Assembly: GCA_005281725.1 (NCBI GenBank) | Contig: SSBO01000008.1 | Location: 5,256,011 to 5,320,010, forward strand | Direction: 5' to 3' | Source: Wuchereria bancrofti | Lineage: Eukaryota; Nematoda; Chromadorea; Rhabditida; Onchocercidae | DNA length: 64,000 bases | Shown here: piece after piece, positions 13,901 through 26,891 of the stretch | Position numbering within the stretch: position 1 is the stretch's first letter | How the letters are laid out: each line of letters begins with the position of its first letter | Position numbers and translations under genes: made by a program | Notes under the pieces: generated by a model | What the model saw: the letters and a program-made list of their open reading frames with translations, nothing else | What the model was told of the DNA's origin: nothing | Databases searched by the model: none

Positions 13901-16900
13901 CTCTTTTTTTAAGACCTGACTTGTAAATTTACTTTAGTTTACTGTTCAGATAATTCAAATGTTTTCGGAATTAGCATTTTAAGTTCTTTATGTTTGCTTA
14001 AGAATGGCTGTTGGCCAGAAACCTAGAACCTTGAATTTGCAGTAATTCGTTTTTTCTTTTATGGAAAACGGGATGCCTAATAAAATAAATCAAAATTTCA
14101 GTTGTATGGTTTCATCTGGAACTGCATCGCTTTCGAAATCTCCATCAAACGCTGCATCTGGACAGTTAATGGATCTTGTATCACGTCACATTCGTTCCAT
14201 ATTAGGACAAGACTTTTGGGGTTCTGAGTCGGATAATGCAAGTGGAACGGATACACTAAAATACAAACATTACACTTTCCTTGAACTCTTTATGACTGTG
14301 AGTTTCTGCTGTACTGATATATTTTTGGTTCTCTCTAATTAATATTTCGATAACTAGACAAAGTTGAGGCTCACAACTTGCTGCTGAAATTTTTAAAATT
14401 TCCTTCGTCAATTCATATATTGATGTAGGTAATTGTATACTGAGTTTATAAATTTCTTGTGTAATAAGTTTTAGAATATTTGCAGATCGAAAGTTCGGTC
14501 GTTGATTATTGTTAAATAATTTTATGCGATATAATTTTCACTTGCTGAAACTGATTTTTAATATTGACATATTGCAGATTTCTTTACATTTCCTTCGGTC
14601 ATATTTTGTCAATTCTCCCACTGCCAATGTTTCTAGTTTTGATTTACGCAATGCTTGGAAATGTAAGGTAAATTTTTACAGTCACTAATTACCTCGATTT
14701 CAAGAATTTTTGAGAAAAAACGCTTGTTGGAAATCCAAATAAACGAACGATTGGTTTTGTGATTATTCATGTTTTTACGCGAGTGGCTTACTGAAAAAAA
14801 GTACATTTGTGTGTAGTTCTGTGTCTCATTAAAAATAATGTTGCAGAATAACTATGTAGTAATGAGAAATAATGGACGAAATTTTAAACTGAGTACTGAT
14901 TATTGCTTTATTTTAGATGGCAGTTTTGGATTTTCTCACCGAGTTAGTGCGTGGATTAATAGCAATAATCCAGGAGAATCAATCTCGAGCTTTAACTGCT
15001 TACATTCATAGCTTGCTCCAACGTTCAAAGCTTCAGAAATGCTTGTTGCATTCTCTCCTAACTTCTGTTCATAATGTTCGACAACATAATAATACCGAAA
15101 TGTAAATCTTCATCCGTAGATAACATTGGACATCTTGATAAATAATAAATAAATTCAAAATAATTGAGCGCTTTTACAAACACTTTTTTTAGTCAAGATT
15201 TTTCAATTATGCATTGTGGTCGAAGTTAAGTTGGCGTAGTGATTTTCTTATGCTTTTAAGATTTTCATCCTTGTGATCCAAATTTCATTATTTTTAGTGT
15301 TCCACTATCAGTAGATATATTGGAATTTAATGATAGCACTGCAACAGCTAGCAACAGTTTTTCTGATTTGATTGTTGGTTATCAAAGCTCATTGCTGGAT
15401 TTGACTGCTACTGTAATACAATTGGAACTGGTAATCAAAAACGGATTTCAGAATTTCACTGATCAGGTAATTATTCATTTACATCTTTTTTTTTTCTTAT
15501 TAGAATTAGCATGTTCAGTTTTCAATACAGATTTGTAATTTTGTGGAGTTCGGAATCAACCAATCGGCATACAGATTATAGTTCGCAAGCGTAGCTCAAC
15601 AAATAATGACAAATAATAATGTTTATTAAATAGATTTCTTTCTTATTACCAAGTGAAAGTAATGGATATGAGAGCAAAATTATCGATAATATAATACAAA
15701 TAGGCTACTAAGCAGTGTGCGTACGGAAATTTTTACATCTGAAAAACTGAAAATTAGACAAATTTGAATTGAGTTATCAAAAAATCCTCAATAGCTTAAC
15801 TAAAATTTCAGAATATCAGTGGTAGAGATAAGCTATCAATAAATCATCAAATTTATAATTCACCGCAGCATCGTGCGACTCTTCGTGAACCATATATTGG
15901 CATGGTTGAATTGCGTATGTTCCTGTTAACTGTCTTGAATGCCCTCAAGAAACACTCAGCTGAACAGGAACAGTGGCTTACATTTGTCGTACGAATACTA
16001 CCATTTCTTGATAGGTTTATTACACTTTTTTTTTATAATTAGAATGTAATAAAATATTGAAATTAATGAAACAGAATGAGAATCAGATCAATTGTTTTTC
16101 TGATATTTTTAACAGGTATTGAAATGTATCATTTTATATTAGACTCAATTTTGATACAAATTTAATTGCTTGAAAGCAATTTTATTACAGATCATTGTCA
16201 ACATTTTCGGTGCATATTGTCGAGCAGTTGTGTAAGAATCTGGAATCTGCTGTAAATATCGCATATTCGCCTACAAATGATGAAATGCACAATGTTTCTT
16301 CGATCAAACGAGTTCCTACTCCCTGTTTAGGCATCAGTCAGGAAAAGCCAACTTATCCGACCAATTATGCTATCGGAGTAGGCTTTATTATATGTATAAC
16401 TTTTTTCGCAACTGAAAACGCATAATGCATCAGGATATTTTTGATTTTCCGTCTCTTATGAGTGTTCGCCGGTTCCTGGCTTTCGTCTTCTTAATCGGAT
16501 TTTGCTTAAAATGGGATGGTGCAAAACATACTTAGTTAATGCGTACTTTTTTTTTTGATAGAATTTAAACTCAAGCATCTCGTTTTATATTTTTATTATA
16601 GAATTTGTTTGCTGATATGTATAACTGTCTGATGATTATTCGAAGTTATCTCTATTGTAGTTTTTTTTTTTGTCGATTATCAATTATGTCATGTTGGAAT
16701 TTAAATTCTATTGGGAGCAAAAATGTACGAAAAAAAAACACTTTATGCTCAAAACCTTTTGCTATTGAACTAAAATTCTATACCTTAATTGATTTAGATT
16801 AGGAAGAACTTCTAAAATTGACTTTTCAAGAGGAAGATTTTTTTATAGATATTGGAAACATTGAATATGTTCTTTCATTACTGCCTTATCGATAATACGT

Positions 16901-19900
16901 CGCAAGCCAGTACTACTTTGACATTGACCAATGTCCATCAACCTTCACAGGTATTATTTCATGAAAAGAATACTGCACTACTTGGAATTTTTTTTTTGAT
17001 TATTACTTTATGTAGGTTACAAACTGTTATATGATTGAAGTTTATGAGTATCTAACAATTGCTGACTGTAGCCTATTTTTAACTTTCTATTTTTGCTTTC
17101 ACCATATTTCACTTAATAATTTGTTCTCTTTTGAAATGATAAAATTTGCGTGGTGCTTGAAATAGCTTAGTATATGGCAAGAAATTGAAAGAATGATACA
17201 GTAGTTTAGTCGATTAAGATTAGGCAACCTGATCTATCAAAAGGCAAGGTCTACTGATATAGTATTTTAGTAGTATTTTGAAAAATATAGTATTTTGATT
17301 GTTCAAATCGTCGACTTCAGAGCGTGAGGCTTTACTGTTTATTAGAGAGATTTTATGCTGCAAGTAATTTATGGTCTTGGTGACCAAACTGAAATCCTTT
17401 AGATGGATCTTTAGCAATTATTTATTTAGGCCCGCTGTAGTAATAGTCAAGAAACTTTTAGGCTTCTAAGGTAGATTGGTTGGTCAAACTGAAAGCTGAT
17501 TACCAACAAATGTTTTATTTTTAGGTTGTAGCAGTAAGCAATCCATCGCTGGCATCATCAGTAATGAATGCTATACCAGGTACACGTGGTGCTACAGAGC
17601 TTATCTCCAATCTCGTTAAAGTTTTCTCCTTTAGCGATAGTACTAATGTGGTAAGTTAATGGCTTTTTTTTCTCCTTTTTGTTTAATTTTCTCTAGTAAA
17701 GAAATCGAGTTCTTTAATTATTAATAAATTCAAACGAAATACTACTTAGAGCAACTGAATTTGTCAGAGCTGAATTTAGATCGGTTAAATCCTCGGAAAA
17801 TTCCTATAATTTCACCAATATCTTTATTTTTTCTATGTCCAAAAAAAAGTGAAGGCAAAATTCAAATACACAGCTATATAAGCCCAATTCATAACCATAA
17901 GTTTTGTACTAAGAATTTCCTCTGATTATTGAACATAGTATTGTCATTATTTGTCTTTAAACTCAAATATTAAATAAAAAAAATATAAAGCTAGGTTAAG
18001 AAAAGAAAAACCGAAATACGTATAATCGTGAGTTATTGCGCATTGCTGGCTTTTTTTTCATTAAATTAAATTTAAGTTTGATTAATCCTCATAAAATTTT
18101 GTCGTTCTAATTCTTATCTGAATTGTAGTCATCAAATGCTGCACTCAGTAAATTTACTGAGCTCACGGCCGATGACGTTTGGAAACAAGCACGATCTGAA
18201 ATACTTAACGCTTTTCCACATACTCTTGCTACACTTTGTGATGTTTGGACACAGTTGAGAAAAGGAGAACCAAATCTGCCGATTGGAAATGCTACGGTAT
18301 TTGCTAACCTTTTTTGAAGTTATATTAATGACGCTTAGTTTAGCTTGTGAGAACAAGTTAAAAAAACGTAGCAGATAAATCAGTCTTTAAATATTGTATA
18401 ATTTTGGTAGAATGAGAAAGATTTTTTTTTCCCACCGATAAAAGAGAAAAAAAATTTATCTTTAAATACTAATATTCTAAAACAGTATCGTTTATCTAAA
18501 ACATATTTAGATAATCCGACAATTAATTCTTGATTTGCTTTCACCAATAGTACAACATCATCAGCAATCATTTTTATCATCACTTGCATTGGTATGGATG
18601 ACTCGAAGTTCATTAACATCACAGAAACAGCTTACTACACGTGCTGAATCTGATCAGGTTGTCTTTTAAGTTCTTTTCAACGATATTTTAATTATTTAGG
18701 GTTGCTACAGAGTTAGTAAAAAAAAAATTTTTTTTTTCGTAATAAATTATTTTTTCATTAGTCAAATAGATTTGAATGAATTGTTGAAGTGTTTCTCTTA
18801 TTTAATTATAATAAAAGTGATNGAATTTTTTTAATCGACAAAAATTAATCAAACCGAAAAATAGGAATAGTAGAGAACAAGAATGTCGCGATAATTTGGT
18901 TGAATCCTTTGTAGAACATCATTTAACGGTTGAACAAATTAAAGATATTTATATTGATTCAAAAATTCATTCTCAATACCCGGAACGAAGTGATGGATTA
19001 AGCTCTATTGAAGCACGGTTAGAATGAATATATTTTTATTAAATGTGATTTCATACTACAATAATAGCTTTTCGTTTTTATTTTTCTACATTTAGTATTT
19101 ATTCGTCTTTTTTTATCGTTTTATTCAAAGCAAAATAATAAGGGAAAAGTGCAGTAGAGGAAATAGTTTTTGATTATCTTTATTATCATTAAATAAAGAT
19201 AAAATTATTTTTAACTAATTATATTCTGTTGACTTAAAAAAAGGAAGTAAAGATGTATTAAAAATCTTCCTATTTTTTCTTTTCTTCTTTTTCACTTTCA
19301 GAAATGGGAAAATTTTTTTATTTTTTTTTATTTTTGAAATAAAGCTTTATTTGTCAGCTTGTTTTTGTTTTTTTGTCAAATTTTTACATGTTATTTATTT
19401 ATGTTTAATCTAGTGGTTTTTTTCTTTTTTTTTGAATTTAAAAAGTTTAAAAGAGAGCTTTAAACACATTTTAAATTTGAAGGATGATGATAAAGATAAT
19501 ATACAAATTTTTGTTTTACCTTTTAGGTTCGAGATGGTGTCGTGTTTTTTTTCATCTCCAACTTAAATTATTTATGAAATAAAACTTGAAATGCTTGATA
19601 GATAATATTATTAGTGATTAAATGGTGTTATGATCTCACTTTCGATGGCAATGATCGATTAGGAAATGATAAAAATGAGGGTAAATCACTGCACAGCATG
19701 TTAAAATGGCATTAGTGAAAGATTATTTAACAGCTATGATTCATAAATTAATTCTACTTCGAAAATTTTTTATTATGTGTTCTTGTTGTTATCCTAACTT
19801 CTTCACAATATTGGCAATAGCCTTACTATTCTTTTACAGTGTTGTGCAATTAAACAATAATATAAGAGAAATGAACAAATTGAATATTAAATTATATCAA

Positions 19901-22900
19901 CAGTGTATTAAATGTTCGCTAAGCTAAGTTGTCACATTTGCGCTCCGCCACCGATGTTATTGCTGCTGAAGCACTAGCATTTATTGAAAATGAATTGTGT
20001 GAGTGAATGTTGAGACACATAGAATCATAGCTTGTAAAATCTCTTTACATAGTGGATGGACATTGGCTTACAGCAGAAAACGCATGATTCAGTGAGTAAA
20101 AAGTTGTCATTGTTGGATGATCTTTATTCTTTACAGGGTGATATTTGGTTTATAACATTATGTCAGTTGCTCATAAGAATGATTGTTAGATTGGAGGATC
20201 TCTACAGTATTTCCACATTGCAAGCAGATCTGATTTATAAATAAAAGAAATTAATTAAACAAAGAGCTTCAATCTTTTAACAGTCGAATAATGAGATTGG
20301 ATAAATGAATTCTGTCTTGAAATATAAATTTGAAACAATTTTTTACTCAGCTAACGAATAGTCAAATAACACAATCTTAGTCTACAAATTGTATTTTACT
20401 GATATAGTATTTTAGTAGTATTTTGAAAAATATAGTATTTTGATTGTTCAAATCGTCGACTTCAGAGCGTGAGGCTTTACTGTTTATTAGAGAGATTTTA
20501 TGCTGCAAGTAATTTATGGTCTTGGTGACCAAACTGAAATCCTTTAGATGGATCTTTAGCAATTATTTATTTAGGCCCGCTGTAGTAATAGTCAAGAAAC
20601 TTTTAGGCTTCTAAGGTAGATTGGTTGGTCAAACTGAAAGCTGATTACCAACAAATGTTTTATTTTTAGGTTGTAGCAGTAAGCAATCCATCGCTGGCAT
20701 CATCAGTAATGAATGCTATACCAGGTACACGTGGTGCTACAGAGCTTATCTCCAATCTCGTTAAAGTTTTCTCCTTTAGCGATAGTACTAATGTGGTAAG
20801 TTAATGGCTTTTTTTTCTCCTTTTTGTTTAATTTTCTCTAGTAAAGAAATCGAGTTCTTTAATTATTAATAAATTCAAACGAAATACTACTTAGAGCAAC
20901 TGAATTTGTCAGAGCTGAATTTAGATCGGTTAAATCCTCGGAAAATTCCTATAATTTCACCAATATCTTTATTTTTTCTATGTCCAAAAAAAAGTGAAGG
21001 CAAAATTCAAATACACAGCTATATAAGCCCAATTCATAACCATAAGTTTTGTACTAAGAATTTCCTCTGATTATTGAACATAGTATTGTCATTATTTGTC
21101 TTTAAACTCAAATATTAAATAAAAAAAATATAAAGCTAGGTTAAGAAAAGAAAAACCGAAATACGTATAATCGTGAGTTATTGCGCATTGCTGGCTTTTT
21201 TTTCATTAAATTAAATTTAAGTTTGATTAATCCTCATAAAATTTTGTCGTTCTAATTCTTATCTGAATTGTAGTCATCAAATGCTGCACTCAGTAAATTT
21301 ACTGAGCTCACGGCCGATGACGTTTGGAAACAAGCACGATCTGAAATACTTAACGCTTTTCCACATACTCTTGCTACACTTTGTGATGTTTGGACACAGT
21401 TGAGAAAAGGAGAACCAAATCTGCCGATTGGAAATGCTACGGTATTTGCTAACCTTTTTTGAAGTTATATTAATGACGCTTAGTTTAGCTTGTGAGAACA
21501 AGTTAAAAAAACGTAGCAGATAAATCAGTCTTTAAATATTGTATAATTTTGGTAGAATGAGAAAGATTTTTTTTTCCCACCGATAAAAGAGAAAAAAAAT
21601 TTATCTTTAAATACTAATATTCTAAAACAGTATCGTTTATCTAAAACATATTTAGATAATCCGACAATTAATTCTTGATTTGCTTTCACCAATAGTACAA
21701 CATCATCAGCAATCATTTTTATCATCACTTGCATTGGTATGGATGACTCGAAGTTCATTAACATCACAGAAACAGCTTACTACACGTGCTGAATCTGATC
21801 AGGTTGTCTTTTAAGTTCTTTTCAACGATATTTTAATTATTTAGGGTTGCTACAGAGTTAGTAAAAAAAAAATTTTTTTTTTCGTAATAAATTATTTTTT
21901 CATTAGTCAAATAGATTTGAATGAATTGTTGAAGTGTTTCTCTTATTTAATTATAATAAAAGTGATAGCAAATACTGAAGAAAATGGCCATTTTATTTCT
22001 CTTATTTTCAGTCGTCATTTGATTATTCACCGGCACAGCTCGATATTGCTGATCTCTTGCTGAGTATCAAAATTCTTCCATTTGAAAATCTTGTTTCTAC
22101 GGTTGCTGAAGCACTGAAAGAAGGTGCATGGAAAATCGTAAAATCAGGTGCAGCTCTTGATAAGGTAATTGTTTTGCACCAATTGTAAATGGTTTGAATA
22201 GCTAACACGCAAGAAGTGTAGAGTTTTAGTTTTCTTGTCGTATGTATTTACAAAATACTGGGGTCTTATCTCGTAATCAATATTAACTGTTTGAACTATT
22301 TAATGTGTTAATTATATCACAGATCTATATTAATTTTTCAACTGTTTCATTTTCATCTCTTCAGAATTGGTTGCAACAAAGTGCTTTCCCAACCGAACTT
22401 GCGCTACTGGAAATGCTTCATGGTTGTGTTAGAGCTACATCATCTGCTGCTCTGTACAATTGCTGGCCATCATTGCAAGCATTGTTTGTGGAATCACCAG
22501 TTATGTCGCTACCACCGAAGGCTGTTTTCATCCAATTCATGTAAATTTTACAAGGCACTACCACTTCCACTATTTAGATTCAAATTTGAAATTCCATCAA
22601 ATTACATGTTTATATACGTTATTCATCTTGTTTTAGGAAAATAACATATGTCTAAATCTTTGAAAATATTCCAATTTACCTGAAAGATTGACATGTTTTG
22701 TTTCATGTGTAAGACTTCTGATTTTGTCTTATTTTTGCCTAATCTGATTTTGTCTTCTTGAATTCCAGTATACTTGTGGATTTCGTACAACTTATTACAA
22801 GTTCAGCTGTCGTTGAAGATAAGCAGTTGTCACGAGCTGCGCAGGATGCATGTCAGAAACTTACGGAAGCTATGAATATTATCGTTGGTTGGCAGTTGGA

Positions 22901-25900
22901 ACAAACTACTTGGTTGAAGCGGACATTGGTTGTCAAGCATGATTCATCCAGTAAATGTTTATTTCTAAAATGTTTGATATTTAAAGCGGTTATTTATTTG
23001 ATTGAGCCAACCAAAAAAATGGTTTTATTTGCGTTACCGTCCAAGCGTTTCCAAAAATGACAACTGCATAAAGTTACTGCTAAAATTTGACGAAAATCAA
23101 ATTACTAAATTTGTTGTTATCTGTTCTGAGCTCAGAAATGATGAAATTCTAATTACGTTGCAGCGCAAAAATCGCAAGAAACATCGCCGGTGGTGGAGTT
23201 CGCCACTGCACCAACGTCATTAGCCGCATCGGAAAATAGTTCTTTACGTGGTTCTACGTCATCTTTGGTGCCACCGAGGTTAGCTAGTTTTATAGGCTTG
23301 AAAATCTTAATTAGAAAGCTATTGTTCAATTTATTAAAAAGGTAGGTGTTGCATGAAGAGTCACAGACAAATATATTTTCAAATACTTTCTAACATCTTT
23401 TCTTGAACATCATTATATCATTTGATTCAATCGCTTTCAGGATTCCCACATTTGATACAGCCACGCAGATATCAGTATCATCTCAGGGTGCTTCAAGCTC
23501 AGCAGCTGATAGACGGAGTATAACAAACATTCGGTCAAGTCTGAAAGATCCCAATAGCTTAAAACGCGATCCAACACACAGTACTCAAGCTTTATTTTTG
23601 CTTGCTGAGGTTAATTCATTCATTGGACAGCATTATCTTATTTCTTTTCTTACAAATGATAAAGAAAAAAAGCGGCTCTAAAATTTTTTTATTTCCAAAT
23701 TTATTTTCTAATTCCTATAGAATGATAAATTATATCAAGATTCTATAGAATAATAAATTATATCAAATATCAAAATGAAGAGAATATAAATATTTTTGGT
23801 TTAAAGGACTGGATTAGATATTATTTTATTACACCAATTTTTCACTGTTTCGAACTTTTTCGGTGCTCGAAGTATAAGAGATATTGAATATCGTAAAATA
23901 TAAGAGATATTGAATGTAATAAATTTTGTTTATATAAGTTTTTGTAAGTTTCATATTTAGTTTAAACATTCTGCATGAAAAGTAGCTTTTTCTAAAGTTT
24001 CCTAATATTGCTTTTCTATCAATTTCAGCATTTAGCTGAACTGATTGATTCGATATGCAAGAGTGAAGATAAAGAGAGGTTATTGCCATTACTTCATGCC
24101 GTTTGGAGCAATACGCTGCCATATTTGAAAGCCAAGAAGTATGTTTTTCTAGAAAAATAAAATTTTTTTTTAATGTGTTAATGAATTACACATTTATAAA
24201 AGAGAAATTTGAGGTGAGATTTTTTTTTTCGTACTCACAAAACTTGAAAGTTTAATTTTTTTAAAAACAACACTGAATTCAGAACCCAGTTTTTGAATTC
24301 AAAATTTACAGAAGTACAATTTTTTAATGTAATTTTTATGTGGAATTTTCATGGGCGATTGTTTATATTTTAATTTTCAATTTAGTGCTCGAAATGCTCG
24401 ATTTTTCCTTGCTAGTTCGCAATTGCTTGCATCGATGAGTACTTTTAACTATATGCGACCGGTATGGCGTAAAGCTACGTTGGATCTTCTGCTTGATCCA
24501 GGTAAGTGTTTCGTAAGTTGGTAATTAACAGCAGTTGCTTTTCATTAGTCTTGGTTGAAGTCATAGCAATTATGAATATTGAATTAAAAGACTTTTACAT
24601 TGATTGCTTCTTTGACGAAATACACTGGTAAGCATGCAAAATATCGTTCTTATTATACCATAATTTATTATACCACCATTATATCATTATACCATCATTT
24701 ATTATACCATCGTTCTTATCACTTGTCATCAGTTTAGGATTAATTTTGTCATTCATGAAACTTATAGCTTTCTTTAAAATGGATATGCAATCATTGAAAC
24801 ATTGGTTGGTTATAACTGATCATTTGATGACTCACGACAAAACATCTTTCAAAGAGCTGCTCGGTTCGTTCTTCATTAGTTTTGATTGTTTTAACAAGAA
24901 TTTAAATGTAGCTGGATAGTTCATCTATCAAGCTCTGTTTTCAAGAATCGTCAGGTTTGTAGGAGTTAGCTAGTTATTGAAGTCTTTTCATTTTTGCTGT
25001 GTAAACGGTAGTTTGCACACCAGATCTGGTTTCAAAATTATTGAAGAATGTTTACCGTCCCAGTTCGTCACTTAATTAATTGGTGATGTCTTTTGCATTA
25101 ATTATTAAATCAGATATTTTGTTACATAAAATTGACAGAGTTTGGTTACGGTTAGTTACGGACTTCCATCGCACTTTCCAGAAAAGTTCAGATTTTTAGG
25201 AAGGATTTCAACAGCGCAAAACTCAGCACTTTCAAGTCTGATAACAAGCAAAGAAGTCGAATATGAAATGCGTGCCCAGGCACTCAAACGTTTGGCATTT
25301 ATAATACTAAGCTCAGAACTCGGCCAGTATCAAGCTCAGTTACCTGACATACAAGGTAATTTGAGACTTTTGAAATTTGTTTATAGTGAGTATTATTTGA
25401 AATGCTTTCTATATTTCGTACGAATACTAAATGCTTTTGTATCATCTGAAAAGAGGATAAAATACTGTAAACGAAAATGTCAGAAACGTTACGTAGAACG
25501 AAATTTTTGGGAAAACTGTGATGAACACATTTGGTATCATCTGAGGCCTTAAGTGTATCAAAATATTTTCTGAGCAGATGAAAATCTAGAAAGAGGAAGT
25601 TTCTTTTAAAGCTTTTATTACGATGATTCACTATGCAATTTTGCATTTTTTTTTTTTCAGAGCGTTTATCAGACAATTTGCGTTTATCACAAGTTCCAAT
25701 TGTTCATGCCCAAGTGTTTCTTTGTTATCGAGTCTTGCTTATTAGGCAGAAACCACAACATCTTGTCAGCATATGGCCTTCGATGGTTACAGAACTGGTA
25801 GTATATTTAGTTTGTTGAAAAAGAGATGCGTCATGTTTTGTAGCATTATTTTTGCCAATTTCTCAAGTTTTATTATATTGTATTGAAATTTCTAAGTTAT

Positions 25901-26891
25901 TTTGGTGATGTTCAAAACGAATTATTGATTCTGGGTGACAGAGAAAGAGTGAATTTCAGGTTCACGTATTATTACAAATTGAACAACAGTTATCGGGTAC
26001 AACAAATGTTTCGGATGATTTAAAATGTGATCGAAATGATCAGTGGATGCAGCTTTATCTAGCTGCATGTAAATTACTTGAAACGTTATGTACACTTCCT
26101 GCCGGTTATTTGGCACAATTTCAGATGTAAGTACTTTTGAACATCTTTGATTTTCTACGAATGCAAATTCTTGGTTTTTTTAATTGCAAGGCTCCGATTG
26201 ATAATCATTTTTTTGGTCAGAATTAGCAGATATGCTTAGTTTGAAGAGTAGAATTCTTTTTTAGGTGTCACTGGGCATTTGTAAATTCGGTGGCGGCAAG
26301 TAATATCGATTCATTTGTGCCATTCGCGAGTCGTATAGATCGTTTACTTCGTAATAAAGTATGTTCTTGTTAAAATGAATGATTTTTTTTCTTATCTAAT
26401 TTACAATTTTAATTTGACTGTTATTGCAGAACTACAGTTTCACAATTACTTTTGATCTAGTTTCAGTATGGTCAGCTATCAGCTCATGGTCGGAAGTTTA
26501 TGTCTGCTTCACTGGTTAATGTTAAAACGCTGACAAGCTTTAGTGAATTGCGTTCATTCTTCTTGGCGCTTGCAACCCAGAATGAGATGCGTGTTTTGAC
26601 GATGCATTTTTCCTTTGACAAGGTATGCTTAAATGTATTAATCGCTTGCTAAAGTCTAACAAAATGATAAAACCATATAGTCCTAAAAAGTCAGATGTGA
26701 TCATTGTACCAGGATACGTTATACTTTTAGCATAGTTGAGCTTATTATCTCTAAACAACAAAAAAAGAGAATTTCAGGAGGTTCAATTGCGAGATGCTCA
26801 TTTTCTGAATGGTTCACTGTCTTACAAAGCTGCAATTAACCGACTGGAACACGCATTATACGTTGATTTTGCAGAACATTGGCAGTTATAA
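4936..26891 (+). CDS. pad-1: Dopey/DOP1 family protein (PAD-1 orthologue), about 2,429 aa, 49 exons
   Basis: Large peripheral membrane protein of the DOP1 family. Family members act with MON2 and Neo1/TAT-5-type flippases in endosome-to-Golgi traffic; C. elegans PAD-1 is needed for patterning and limits vesicle release. The N-terminal Dopey domain is plain: [18 protein letters not shown] and [11 protein letters not shown] (exon 1), [20 protein letters not shown] (exon 2), [17 protein letters not shown] (exon 6). Late conserved blocks are LEQTTWLKR (exon 38) and LMTHDKTSF (exon 43). The length matches the roughly 2,400 residues usual for the family. The ATG follows ttgttgtag, so a spliced-leader or 5' intron acceptor is likely.
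Exons: 4936-5112, 5566-5787, 5973-6103, 6258-6447, 6558-6683, 6920-7071, 7243-7342, 7658-7816, 7956-8114, 8246-8343, 8528-8678, 8870-9080, 9253-9348, 9545-9721, 9847-9954, 10138-10273, 10455-10542, 10800-10961, 11058-11164, 11333-11462, 12211-12374, 12490-12634, 12870-13084, 13363-13530, 13641-13844, 14102-14297, 14578-14667, 14917-15101, 15298-15466, 15812-16014, 16191-16377, 16849-16950, then 17525-17650, 18129-18296, 18511-18657 (or the identical 20670-20795, 21274-21441, 21656-21802), 22012-22164, 22365-22540, 22769-22950, 23164-23278, 23441-23609, 24029-24138, 24386-24501, 24768-24863, 25200-25355, 25661-25797, 25960-26126, 26265-26358, 26467-26622, 26778-26891. All junction phases agree. 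Several donors are weak GTT types (8679, 12375, 13085, 18658, 23610). Exact boundaries are predictions. Confidence 0.93.
17252..18821 (+). repeat. Direct repeat copy 1 (1,570 bp, carries Dopey exons 33-35)
   Basis: This stretch is repeated at 20397-21966 at a constant offset of 3,145 bp, and I found no difference by eye. It begins at tactgatatag inside an intron and runs to the base before the N at 18822. It contains exons 17525-17650, 18129-18296 and 18511-18657 (126, 168 and 147 nt, all phase 0). The sequence left of it differs from that left of copy 2. Copy 2 continues smoothly into the next Dopey exon, whereas copy 1 stops at the N. Confidence 0.95.
18822..18822. other. Undetermined base (N), probable assembly join
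   Basis: This is the only non-ACGT base in the window. It falls exactly where copy 1 of the direct repeat ends and unrelated sequence begins. A lone N at a repeat boundary looks like a contig join rather than a random low-quality base; that is inference. Confidence 0.8.
18824..19027 (+). pseudogene. 3' end of an unidentified coding sequence, cut at the N
   Basis: The frame starting right after the N stays open for 67 codons to a TGA at 19025-19027. Its composition is typical of protein, with blocks such as [19 protein letters not shown] and [12 protein letters not shown]. There is no start codon, since the 5' side is lost at the N. It is not in phase with any Dopey exon and I do not recognise it as Dopey. 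AT-rich sequence resembling a 3' untranslated region follows. It may be the last exon of another gene brought in by misassembly, or a gene nested in a Dopey intron. Confidence 0.4.
19706..20244 (+). pseudogene. Coding-like tracts of an unidentified membrane protein in the repeat spacer
   Basis: Three open tracts follow one another on the + strand. The tract 19706-19927 starts with ATG and has a basic N-terminus, then a hydrophobic segment ([17 protein letters not shown]), then a polar stem. A second at about 19926-20000 includes [19 protein letters not shown] and ends at a strong gtgagt donor, but it is in another frame from the first. A third at 20056-20244 ends with a stop and includes [17 protein letters not shown]. 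Together they look like exons of a single-pass membrane protein with a frameshift or unrecognised splicing. I cannot name a family. Confidence 0.3.
20397..21966 (+). repeat. Direct repeat copy 2 (1,570 bp)
   Basis: This is the second copy of 17252-18821. Its right side runs directly into the intron before Dopey exon 22012-22164, so this copy is properly joined to the downstream gene. Its left side (before 20397) matches neither Dopey intron sequence nor the left flank of copy 1. The exons in this copy are 20670-20795, 21274-21441 and 21656-21802. Confidence 0.95.
23700..23925. repeat. Two small tandem duplications in a Dopey intron
   Basis: The block ctatagaat.ataaattatatcaa occurs twice in tandem near 23715 and 23745. 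A second block, tataagagatattgaat, occurs twice near 23872 and 23906. Both lie in the intron between exons 23441-23609 and 24029-24138 and have no visible function. Confidence 0.6.

Noticed and set aside
18132..18622. Two minus-strand frames (74 and 80 codons) and their identical copies at 21277-21767
   Set aside because: They run antisense through Dopey exons 34 and 35 and are shadows of those exons; they appear twice only because of the direct repeat.
25142..25552. 136-codon + frame starting upstream of a Dopey exon
   Set aside because: Only 25200-25355 is the real exon, supported by the conserved join to exon 43. The rest is intron that happens to be open, and the first codon is TTG, not ATG.
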